Counted from the stretch's first letter, positions 1 to 5,181 are shown. The stretch: DNA of 5,272 nucleotides from Rubrobacter sp. (GCA_013695335.1 JACDAR010000017.1:1-5272), one strand, 5' to 3'. Made by a program: numbers and translations. Notes: generated by a model not told the origin, from the letters alone.

Positions 1-297
1 AAACCGCCCTGGCGCGGGCGTAAGGAAGCGTACATCGCGCACATCCGGGAAGCCTCCGCCTCGGCGCGCCTGGTATCGGCGGCGGACAAGCTGCACAACG
101 CCCGCTCCATCCTCTCGGATTACAGGCAGGTCGGGGAGGATCTCTGGGATCGGTTCACAGGCAAGAAGGAAGGCACGCTCTGGTATTACGGGGCGTTGCT
201 AGATGCGTTCAGGGAGACGGGCACCAAACCAGCCATCGTGGACGAGTTGGATCGCACGATCACCGAATTGAACCGCCTCGCCGGAGGCAGCAGATAG
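1..297 (+). CDS. HD-domain (p)ppGpp hydrolase-like protein, C-terminal part
   Basis: Reading frame 1 is open from the first base to TAG at 295-297 and encodes the last 98 residues; the start lies outside the window. The stretch LVSAADKLHNAR (about visible residues 25-36) is the second half of an HD metal-dependent phosphohydrolase domain, with the Asp-Lys pair typical of RelA/SpoT and MESH1-type (p)ppGpp hydrolases (HD_4 family). It is followed by a helical tail with LWYYGALLDAF, seen in small stand-alone HD proteins of this type. The missing upstream half should contain the HD pair and the first metal-binding histidines. The likely role is cytoplasmic hydrolysis of (p)ppGpp or a related nucleotide; the substrate is inference, as no synthetase domain is visible. 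It converges with the next gene, leaving 18 bases and no hairpin terminator. Family assignment is fairly sure, exact function is not. Confidence 0.85.
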   Translation, partial: KPPWRGRKEAYIAHIREASASARLVSAADKLHNARSILSDYRQVGEDLWDRFTGKKEGTLWYYGALLDAFRETGTKPAIVDELDRTITELNRLAGGSR

Positions 298-315
298 GAA
301 ACGTCCCGGCTCAGG

Positions 316-1005
316 CTACCTGACCACCGCGCCGTCGTCGCGCAGTATCTCGACGGCCTCGGGGTCTGTGTGGAAGACGCGCACGCGAACTGAGGAGGCG
401 GCGAGGAGCGCGCCGAGGATGCCGCCGCGCAGGTCGTTCGGCTGGGCTGCCTCGACCCACCCCACTTCGGCGTTCTTGAGGTCCGAGTCCGTGGTGACGA
501 ACCGCTGGAGCAGGAGGCTCACTGGAATCCGCAACGCGAACGCGGCGGCCACCGCCCCAAGCACGAGCAGGTAAAGGTTCCATTGCAGGAAGATGCCGAG
601 TGCGAGCGCGGCGAGGAAGAACACGGCGACGAGCAGGTTCGCGGCAACGATGGTGGTGCCGCAGTTGCGATGGATGGCGAGCTTCTTCTCGCCACTCCGC
701 AGCCGCCTCAGCGCCTCGCGGGCCGCGCTTTCGACCTCTTCGAAAGACCGCACGCCCTGCACGAAGAACCCCTCGTCGGTAGAGAAGCCGTTGAACTTGC
801 GGCTAGGCTGCCGCTCCATCATCACGACTATGGTAGCGTGCTCCAGCGCGTGGTTGCGCCTGAGAATCTTGTTCCCGAACATCGCCTTCAGTTGCTTCGG
901 ATACACGAACAGGCTCCCGACCGCCTGCAACGAGTACAGGATCGGCAGCAGGAACAGGAATAGCACCACGAACAACGCCACGAAGAAAACGAACACCAGG
1001 GCCAC
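316..1005 (-). CDS. DUF6391-like integral membrane protein with HxxEH motif
   Basis: A complete 229-residue protein starting at GTG (1003-1005), with a weak purine-rich AGAGAAG a few bases upstream, and ending in TAG. Residues 1-35 form a long hydrophobic segment, and residues 117-165 look like two more membrane passes. The region between carries RRNHALEHAT (residues 49-58) and HRNCGT (112-117), which I associate with the DUF6391 family of uncharacterised membrane proteins. H52-A-L-E55-H56 has the HxxEH spacing of inverted zinc-binding motifs, and H112/C115 could be further ligands; a metal-binding or peptidase role is inference only. The C-terminal 60 residues are soluble. It is monocistronic in this window, faces the HD gene tail-to-tail, and has its own -10-like box upstream. 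Coding is very likely, the family name is likely, the function is unknown. Confidence 0.85.
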   Translation of the reverse strand: MALVFVFFVALFVVLFLFLLPILYSLQAVGSLFVYPKQLKAMFGNKILRRNHALEHATIVVMMERQPSRKFNGFSTDEGFFVQGVRSFEEVESAAREALRRLRSGEKKLAIHRNCGTTIVAANLLVAVFFLAALALGIFLQWNLYLLVLGAVAAAFALRIPVSLLLQRFVTTDSDLKNAEVGWVEAAQPNDLRGGILGALLAASSVRVRVFHTDPEAVEILRDDGAVVR

Positions 1006-1039
1006 GATACTTCTCTTTCGTCGGGATCTATACGGATGG

Positions 1040-1045
1040 ATTATA
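1040..1045 (-). promoter_or_regulatory. Candidate -10 box for the DUF6391-like gene
   Basis: The minus strand reads a perfect TATAAT here, 34 bases before the GTG start at 1005. That would give a 5' leader of roughly 25-30 nt. At the usual 17-base spacing there is no good -35; the nearest resemblance (CTGACG, 1068-1073) is 22 bases away, which is too far. The call rests on the -10 match alone in a GC-rich background. Confidence 0.35.
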
Positions 1046-1237
1046 CCGCGCCCGACGACACCCCGGGCGTCAGTTCGTGCGCCGGTTCACCCGCCTCGAA
1101 CGCCGCATCCACCATTTCGAAGAGATGGCAGCAGACGCGGACCAGGACAGGCGTGCAAGCAACTCACAAGTCCTCCCGAACTGGCGAGCTTCCAGGAAAC
1201 GTCTCCGAAGTCAGCAAAGCCCCCAGATCAGGCTATC

Positions 1238-1512
1238 CTAGAATGGGCCGCACGAGATGCCGGTAGAGTAGATTTCCGAACCCAGAGTAACTCTGTCCTT
1301 CCCGCCTTTCCCTCCCCCTGGCACGAACCTGGCAAAATCCGACATCACTTCCCCATTTAGTCCCTTGTTTTCCCCGGCTCGGCCTAGCGACTGTGTGCCG
1401 CGCCCACGCAGCTAGCGTGCCTGTTGGCCGCCCCGAACGCCGGGAACGCGCTAGCCATCATCAGCGCCGCCGTAAGCAACGCCATCACACCCAACAACAA
1501 GATGCGCCTCAT
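1238..1512 (-). pseudogene. Small secreted two-cysteine protein, broken by a -1 frameshift
   Basis: ATG at 1510-1512 is preceded by a near-ideal Shine-Dalgarno, AAAAGGAGG (1521-1529), 8 bases away. The first 42 codons encode an Arg-Arg start, a hydrophobic core (residues 4-20) and an Ala-rich probable signal-peptidase site (ASAFPAFGA, ending at residue 28). The mature N-terminus ANRHASCVGAA follows, then TAG at 1384-1386. The next frame is open across this stop and continues with coding-like sequence (SLGRAGENKG, MSDFARFVPGGG) to TAG at 1238-1240, ending ISCGPF. Adding one base between about 1387 and 1411 would join both halves into a 91-residue secreted protein with cysteines at 35 and 88, possibly a disulfide pair. 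It resembles short secreted proteins of unknown function that I associate with Rubrobacter-like genomes. Either the gene is recently broken, the sequence has an error, or a 42-residue form is made. No classical slippery heptamer is seen. Confidence 0.6.
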
Positions 1513-1520
1513 GTCCACGG

Positions 1521-1529
1521 CCTCCTTTT
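1521..1529 (-). promoter_or_regulatory. Strong ribosome binding site of the small secreted protein
   Basis: AAAAGGAGG on the minus strand lies 8 bases before ATG at 1512. It is the strongest Shine-Dalgarno in the window and is the main reason for calling the short, otherwise easily missed gene downstream. Confidence 0.7.
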
Positions 1530-1583
1530 AATAGCGGAGGCACTCACCAGCCTAGCTTTGGAACACAAGCTATCACCAGGTCA

Positions 1584-1615
1584 AGTTTGCCACCGCGCGT
1601 TGCCCCTGGCAAACT
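1584..1615. repeat. Inverted repeat, 8-base arms
   Basis: AGTTTGCC (1584-1591) and GGCAAACT (1608-1615) are perfect reverse complements separated by 16 bases. No T-run follows on either strand, so it is not an intrinsic terminator. It lies about 70-105 bases upstream of the small secreted gene start and overlaps the TTGACC box, so an operator role is possible; this is speculative. Confidence 0.35.
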
Positions 1616-1831
1616 CGAGCACGGCAGCGGCAATATCGAAACCCTTGTTGCATCAGTGGGATAGCTCCATGATCCCGCCGATTTTCTCTAATAGTTGCGC
1701 TACCTGCCAGCGCATCCGCGTACTCGCGCTGACCGCAACTGCATGATGCGAGACGAACCGTCATAGGAAATCTAACGATGGGTATAGTCGGGGGTCAGAC
1801 TTCTCCCCAGACACACCCCGGCGGGAATACG

Positions 1832-2488
1832 CTAACCAGGACCGCCCCACTCGAAAGGGAGATCCAACTCTCCCGGCCTATCCAATCCGTACAGCAGCGC
1901 GAGCGCCGCCAGCGCGACATCCTTGTGGCGTTCCCCGTCACCCGGCGGCCCCATCGGATAGTTGTACGGGAAGGGCACGAACGCCACCCGGGGAGCCTGG
2001 ACGCCGCGTTCCATCGCCAGCGTCACCGTCGGGATGCCGCGTTGCTCGATAGCTTCACTGACCAGGCCGACGGCCCGGTGGCAGAGCGGTCACGAGGGCG
2101 TGAGAAGGACAGCGTCCACCCCGTCTTCCGCGAGCTTCCCGGCTACCTCCGGGGCGGTCTCCCCGACGAGGGGGCCGTGGTCGTGGATCGCACCCATGAA
2201 CGAGAAGTGGCGCCGGTTGAGTTCCCCGATTTCACCCTCTTCCACGAGCCTCCGCAAGGTCCACAGCGGAAAGACTGCGTCGAGATCGGCGGTATTTTTG
2301 GAACGGTAGTAGGCGTGGGTCCAGGTGAGGGATTCGGCGTTAGCCGGGATCTCACGGTAAGAGCAATCCCCCGCAGGGTCGTCTATGTCGAAGCGCTCAT
2401 CTTCCGGCAGGTGGACGCCGCCCGTCGTGACGAGGGCGAGGCGGCATCCGGAGAGTGGTTTCTCCGGGATGACGAACGGGAGGGTCAT
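1832..2488 (-). CDS. Glycine/sarcosine/betaine reductase selenoprotein B-family protein, Sec encoded by UGA
   Basis: The start is ATG 2486-2488 with GGAG/CGGAG purine boxes 4-10 bases upstream; the stop is TAG at 1832-1834. This gives 218 residues if UGA at 2090-2092 is read as selenocysteine (residue 133). Both sides of the UGA are in one frame and belong to one family. Before it: LALVTTGGVHL (17-27), GDCSYREIP (40-48), FSFMGAIHDHGP (95-106) and VDAVLLTPS (124-132). After it: PLCHRAVGL, then EQRGIPTV and VAFVPFPYNYPMGPPGD. The active site is thus U133-x-x-C136, where close relatives, as I recall them, carry CxxC. Glycine reductase B of clostridia (GrdB, about 430 residues) uses Sec for reductive attack on its amine substrate; this short relative has an unknown substrate and probably does thiol/selenol redox chemistry in the cytoplasm. 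A SECIS-like hairpin follows the UGA. It is downstream of ychF on the same strand. The alternative is a nonsense mutation of a Cys form (TGC or TGT to TGA). Confidence 0.85.
2061..2079 (-). promoter_or_regulatory. Putative bacterial SECIS element (recoding stem-loop)
   Basis: In the mRNA (minus strand) ACCGGGCC and GGCCUGGU form an 8-pair stem (one G-U) closing a GUC loop. The loop lies 18 nt after the in-frame UGA at 2092-2090. Bacterial SECIS elements recognised by SelB lie just 3' of the UGA inside the coding region and need a G, typically GU, at the start of a small apical loop; both are met. Outer bases UGACC (from the UGA itself) and GGUCA could also pair, as an alternative to the base of the stem. 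High GC makes chance hairpins common, so the position and loop matter more than stem strength. Confidence 0.6.
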
Positions 2489-2511
2489 GTCACTCCGCTC
2501 CGCTTCGGTCC

Positions 2512-2555
2512 CGTAAGTAGTGAGTCGTGAGTCGTGTTTCCTTTTTCGACTTACG
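2512..2555. repeat. Heptad repeats inside an inverted repeat, ychF-selenoprotein gap
   Basis: On the plus strand the heptad GTGAGTC occurs twice in tandem, followed by GTG (2520-2536), and is preceded by the degenerate copy GTAAGTA (2513-2519). The block is flanked by CGTAAGT (2512-2518) and ACTTACG (2549-2555), perfect reverse complements that could fold with a loop of about 30 bases. A short TTCG/CGAA inverted repeat (2545-2548, 2553-2556) overlaps the right arm. It lies in the 105 bases between ychF and the selenoprotein gene. It could be an attenuator, a dispersed intergenic repeat or a protein site; no T-run supports a plain terminator. Confidence 0.5.
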
Positions 2556-2593
2556 AACGGAACGAAGTGCGAAATAGACAACCAGATTCCCCA

Positions 2594-3676
2594 TCACACA
2601 TTGAAGCGTACGATCATGGTGTCGCCGTCCTCGACGAGGTAGTCGCGGCCTTCCAGCCGGATCTTGGCACCCTCCTTCGCCTTGGACCACGAACCGGCGG
2701 CGACCACATCCTCCCAGTCCCCCACCTCGGCGGCGATGAACCCGCGCTGCATGTCCGTGTGGATTGCGCCAGCAGCTTCGCGAGCCGTCGAGCCCTTCCG
2801 CATGGTCCACGCCCGGCTCTCCTTCTCGCCCGTTGTGAAAAAGGTAATGAGGCCGAGCAGGCTGTACGCCGACCGCACGAAATCGTCGAAGCCGGTGTGG
2901 TCAACGCCCATCAACTCCAGATACTCCCGCGCCTCGTCCTCGGGCAACTCGACTACCTCAGCCTCGAGCCGCGCGGATAGCCGCACAGCCTCGGCCCCCT
3001 CCCGCCCAGCGAGTTTCTCGACCTCGGCGCTGTATGCGTTGCCTTCGGCTACCGATTCCTCGTCCACATTCGCCACGTACAGCGTCGGCTTGGCCGTGAT
3101 GAGGGAACGCAGGATCTCATCCACAGCGTCAGAGCGCGGAAAAGAGCGCGCAGGCTTCCCATCAGAGAGATGATCCCGCATCTTCTCGAGCCCGGCGGCC
3201 TCGGCCCTCAGCTTCGGGTCCCCGCTCTTGGCGGCCTTGCCAGTCCGCTCCAGCCGCCGCTCCACGGTGCCGAGGTCGGCGAGCAAAAGCTCCGTGTTCA
3301 CGGTCTCAGCGTCACCCACCGGGTCCACTCCGCCGTGGACGTGGGCGATGTTCTCGTCCTCGAAGCAGCGGAGGACGTGGGCTATCGCGTCGCACTCGCG
3401 GATGTTCCCGAGGAACTGGTTGCCAAGCCCCTCGCCCTGGCTCGCCCCGCGCACGAGGCCAGCGATGTCCACGAAATCCACGGTCGCGGGCACCTTCCTC
3501 GCGCTGTTCGATGTCTCAGCGAGTGCGTCGAGGCGGGCGTCCGGGAGCGTCGCGACCCCGAGGTTCGGGTCGACCGTGGTGAAAGGGTAGTTCCGGGCCT
3601 CGGCCCCCGCCTGCGTCAAACTGTTGAAAACGGTGGACTTGCCGACGTTGGGCAGCCCGACTATTCCGACCTTCAT
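2594..3676 (-). CDS. ychF: Redox-regulated ATPase YchF (Obg-related P-loop protein, OLA1 family)
   Basis: A complete 360-residue protein, the usual YchF length, from ATG (3674-3676) to TGA (2594-2596). The G1 P-loop is GLPNVGKS (7-14), with DIAGLV at 70-75 as G3; Leu74 replaces the catalytic Gln, as in the HAS-type NTPases. G4 is NVDE (203-206) instead of NKxD, which is why this family prefers ATP to GTP. A helical coiled-coil arm lies at about 130-190, and the C-terminal TGS domain at about 275-358 ends in the characteristic RFNV. YchF is cytoplasmic, binds ribosomes and is linked to translation and oxidative-stress control. No Shine-Dalgarno is visible before the ATG; a TAATAG box (3695-3700) about 20 bases upstream would give a very short leader. 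It is divergent from the scaffold gene (129 bases) and upstream of the selenoprotein gene on the same strand. Confidence 0.98.
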   Translation of the reverse strand: MKVGIVGLPNVGKSTVFNSLTQAGAEARNYPFTTVDPNLGVATLPDARLDALAETSNSARKVPATVDFVDIAGLVRGASQGEGLGNQFLGNIRECDAIAHVLRCFEDENIAHVHGGVDPVGDAETVNTELLLADLGTVERRLERTGKAAKSGDPKLRAEAAGLEKMRDHLSDGKPARSFPRSDAVDEILRSLITAKPTLYVANVDEESVAEGNAYSAEVEKLAGREGAEAVRLSARLEAEVVELPEDEAREYLELMGVDHTGFDDFVRSAYSLLGLITFFTTGEKESRAWTMRKGSTAREAAGAIHTDMQRGFIAAEVGDWEDVVAAGSWSKAKEGAKIRLEGRDYLVEDGDTMIVRFNV

Positions 3677-3694
3677 GCGGTTAATGGTAACAAA

Positions 3695-3700
3695 CTATTA
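3695..3700 (-). promoter_or_regulatory. Weak candidate -10 box of ychF
   Basis: The minus strand reads TAATAG (TATAAT with two mismatches) 18 bases before the ychF ATG, in a locally AT-rich patch of otherwise GC-rich DNA. No -35 is evident. If used, the leader would be only about 10-12 nt, in line with the absence of a Shine-Dalgarno. Confidence 0.25.
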
Positions 3701-3741
3701 CAATCTTGGGTGGAGTCCGCCACGGCGCAGCCCGGCTGCGT

Positions 3742-3747
3742 TAGAAT
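3742..3747 (+). promoter_or_regulatory. Candidate -10 box for the sufU-type gene
   Basis: TAGAAT (five of six matches to TATAAT) lies in the divergent intergenic region, 58 bases before the TTG start. There is no recognisable -35 at 16-18 bases. The predicted leader of about 50 nt would include the TACCG/CGGTA hairpin just before the ribosome binding site. Confidence 0.3.
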
Positions 3748-3775
3748 CTCATCTCTAGAGCAGAGGCTTCCCGGC

Positions 3776-3790
3776 TACCGAAGGCCGGTA
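3776..3790 (+). promoter_or_regulatory. Leader hairpin directly before the sufU-type ribosome binding site
   Basis: TACCG (3776-3780) and CGGTA (3786-3790) form a five-pair stem with loop AAGGC, ending two bases before the GGAAAGG ribosome binding site (3793-3799). The loop AAGGC itself resembles a Shine-Dalgarno. It could tune initiation at the weak TTG start; function is inferred from position only. Confidence 0.3.
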
Positions 3791-3805
3791 ACGGAAAGGC
3801 ATATT

Positions 3806-4282
3806 TTGGACAGGCAGTTGCAGATTCAGATCTTCACGGACCATTATAACAAGCCGCGCCACTGGGGCGAGCTGGAAGACGCAGACGTGGCGATGCCGGG
3901 CGGCAACCCAGGCTGCGGCGATGTGGTGACGGTCTATCTGAAGGGATCTGAGGATCACCATCACATCGAGGACGCCACCTACGAGGGCGAGGGCTGCACC
4001 ATCAGCATGGCGGCTTCCAGCATGTTGCTGGAGCAGATCCACGACGGAGACCTCACCATGGAAGAGATCCTGGAGATGGACTACAACGAGATGATCGACA
4101 CTCTAGGGCGGCAGATAGTGGCTTCACGCCCCCGCTGCGCCACTCTGGGACTAGGCACCCTCAAGGCGGCCATCAGGAAATACCAGAAGGATCTCCGCCT
4201 CACGGAGGCCGGGGTCGAACAACCTGACGGCAGCGGCCTCATCTTTGGCGACACCGCCGCAGACGCCGCCAGGGTCGAATAG
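3806..4282 (+). CDS. sufU: Fe-S cluster assembly scaffold, SufU/IscU family
   Basis: A 158-residue protein starting at TTG (3806-3808), chosen because GGAAAGG lies six bases upstream and homology begins at once (LQIQIFTDHYNKPRH). The longer frame upstream would run antisense through ychF. It ends in TAG at 4280-4282. The three scaffold cysteines are C37 in NPGCGD (with D39), C64 in GEGCTIS and C111 in SRPRCATL. These ligate zinc or a nascent [2Fe-2S] cluster, and in SufU accept sulfur from the desulfurase SufS. C64 and C111 are 47 residues apart, close to IscU (about 43) and clearly shorter than in Bacillus SufU (about 62), so the SufU-specific insertion is absent. However, Arg precedes the third Cys instead of the IscU His, and the LPPVK chaperone site is missing, as in SufU. 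A polar tail of about 25 residues follows. No sufS, sufB or sufD is in the window. Confidence 0.93.
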   Translation: MDRQLQIQIFTDHYNKPRHWGELEDADVAMPGGNPGCGDVVTVYLKGSEDHHHIEDATYEGEGCTISMAASSMLLEQIHDGDLTMEEILEMDYNEMIDTLGRQIVASRPRCATLGLGTLKAAIRKYQKDLRLTEAGVEQPDGSGLIFGDTAADAARVE

Positions 4283-4372
4283 CCTCTACCCCAGGACTTC
4301 GTCCACCGGAAGCGGAACCTTCTCCATACCCCAGGTCCGAAGAAGTAACAGCCTGAACCTCGAAGCAAGGAA

Positions 4373-4379
4373 AGAGGTG
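4373..4379 (+). promoter_or_regulatory. Ribosome binding site deciding the GTG start at 4385
   Basis: AGAGGTG lies five bases before GTG 4385-4387, within the purine-rich run AAGGAAAGAGG. It supports the GTG start over any internal start of the 148-residue protein. Confidence 0.55.
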
Positions 4380-4384
4380 TTGTC

Positions 4385-4831
4385 GTGAGCGAGAACGCGG
4401 ATGACGGCGGCGGAGTTCCCGAGTTCTACATAGGACGCAGGAGCCGTGCCTATACCGTTGAGGATCTGGAGGCCAGATACCGTCACCCTTCGATGCCGGA
4501 CAGGATCGAGCTGATCGAAGGCCAACTCTTCGGCACCGAGGAGCGCGCGATTGCCATGCTGGGGCTACTCCTGGAGGCTTGCGGTATGGACACCGCGCTC
4601 CAGCTAGGCGACTCGAAGACGTGGCGCGAAGCACTCGATGATCTTCACGCCTCGAACCTCGAGCCCGACGCCGCTCGCAGCCGGGATCGCCTCGACAGAT
4701 TGGAGGCCCTGGCCGGCGAGATAAGGAAGGTCGTGGAAAACTCGAACTGGCGCGACCGTAATGTCTACTGGCCCGAAGGTATGAACGCCGTCGAAGAAAG
4801 GCTAATGGAACTCGACCGATCCGCAAGATGA
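4385..4831 (+). CDS. Conserved-looking hypothetical protein, 148 residues
   Basis: I do not recognise this protein. It starts at GTG (4385-4387) behind a good ribosome binding site and ends in TGA at 4829-4831. It is soluble, acidic and mostly helical, with no signal peptide or membrane segment. Residues 1-16 are Gly/Asp-rich and probably disordered. Residues 23-50 contain YTVEDLEARY and IELIEGQLFG, and residues 52-90 look like a compact helical domain (ERAIAMLGLLLEACGMD, then TWREALDDLH). Residues 96-118 are a charged, possibly coiled-coil helix. The only cysteine is C66. The YTVED...IELIEG pattern superficially resembles the Uma2 N-terminus, but the nuclease core is absent. It lies 102 bases after the sufU-type gene on the same strand with no terminator visible, so cotranscription is likely. 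Strong GC3 and the ribosome binding site support real coding. Confidence 0.75.
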   Translation: MSENADDGGGVPEFYIGRRSRAYTVEDLEARYRHPSMPDRIELIEGQLFGTEERAIAMLGLLLEACGMDTALQLGDSKTWREALDDLHASNLEPDAARSRDRLDRLEALAGEIRKVVENSNWRDRNVYWPEGMNAVEERLMELDRSAR

Positions 4832-4915
4832 GCGCACCGGCGGCCCTCGAAGCGTCTACCAGTATGACCCCCTGCGCTATACGGCCGGGAGCACGGAACT
4901 CGGGAGAAAGAGTTG

Positions 4916-5113
4916 CTACGTCCGGTACGAGGAGATCCGGATCCTCGGCATCTCCGAGAGGACCTCGGCCATACTGGCGGGCCCGAACCTCCACGCCGCA
5001 ACGAGCGCCCCGGCGGCGGCCCAAGCCACAACCTCCGACAGCAGGCCGGTCTCGACCATCCTGTCATACTCCTCGACGGTGAAACGGTGTCTCTTTACTT
5101 CGGCCGGTAACAT
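4916..5113 (-). pseudogene. Uma2-family endonuclease, truncated N-terminal fragment
   Basis: ATG 5111-5113 is preceded by GAGGAG (about 5121-5126) at 7 bases, preferable to the in-frame GTG at 5119. The first 27 residues (MLPAEVKRHRFTVEEYDRMV to TGLLSE) match the start of Uma2/DUF820 restriction-endonuclease-like proteins, which continue with an acidic DDRVELIEGE-type segment and about 150 more residues carrying the PD-(D/E)xK catalytic core. Here the frame instead runs into an Ala-rich, unrelated stretch (about 5029 down to 4919) and stops at TAG 4916-4918, giving 65 residues. I could not find the missing part in another frame on either strand, so this looks like a deletion or recombination remnant rather than a simple frameshift. 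The catalytic residues are absent. Uma2 proteins occur in many copies in some actinobacteria and cyanobacteria and often decay. Confidence 0.6.
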
Positions 5114-5151
5114 CCTCACGCTCCTCTATGCATGGTGGCCCCGCAGATCTC

Positions 5152-5181
5152 AGGATAACGCACCAGAAGCAGCGGCAACAA
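5152..5181 (-). promoter_or_regulatory. Possible promoter of the truncated Uma2 gene
   Basis: The minus strand reads TTGTTG (5176-5181), an 18-base spacer and TATCCT (5152-5157), about 40 bases upstream of the ATG at 5113. Both boxes are partial matches, so the support is weak. The remaining bases to the window end show no recognisable gene on either strand. Confidence 0.25.

Larger units (their letters stand above)
1513..1831. other. Intergenic stretch without a secure gene
   Basis: About 320 bases lie between the small secreted gene and the selenoprotein gene. They contain the ribosome binding site of the former, a TTGACC (minus strand, 1579-1584) that could be a -35 but has no convincing -10 behind it, an 8-base inverted repeat (1584-1615), and a short minus-strand frame (1581-1715) interrupted by a TGA. 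A GGGGTCAGAC...CCCC motif lies at 1791-1808. The open frames here on both strands are short and lack supported starts; I see no RNA gene. Confidence 0.5.

Noticed and set aside
593..1360. 255-codon open frame on the plus strand
   Set aside because: It is antisense to the DUF6391-like gene and the frameshifted secreted gene, Ser/Thr/Arg-rich, with no start signal.
1387..1411. Programmed -1 frameshift in the secreted protein gene
   Set aside because: No X-XXY-YYZ slippery heptamer or clear downstream pseudoknot is visible; mutation or sequencing error is simpler.
1784..1823. Intrinsic terminator after the selenoprotein gene
   Set aside because: CGGGG/CCCCG pairing is possible, but the loop is long, the stem is short and no T-run follows.
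2489..2581. Longer selenoprotein start (MSISHFVP...)
   Set aside because: The extra 31 codons run through the heptad-repeat block and are unlike the family; ATG at 2488 has purine-rich RBS sequence and homology starts there.
3170..3805. N-terminal extension of the scaffold protein by about 212 residues in the same frame
   Set aside because: It runs antisense through ychF, which is certain, and SufU/IscU homology plus an RBS begin exactly at the TTG at 3806.
4296..4306. GGAC-TTC-GTCC hairpin as terminator after the scaffold gene
   Set aside because: Only four pairs and no following T-run; the sequence continues into the next gene's leader.
4239..5024. 261-codon open frame on the minus strand
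   Set aside because: It is Arg-rich low-complexity sequence without a recognisable domain, antisense to the 148-residue gene; a GC-rich shadow frame.
4828..5082. 84-codon plus-strand frame overlapping the preceding stop (ATGA)
   Set aside because: The translation is Ser/Pro/Arg low-complexity and antisense to the Uma2 start; only a frameshifted version looked protein-like.
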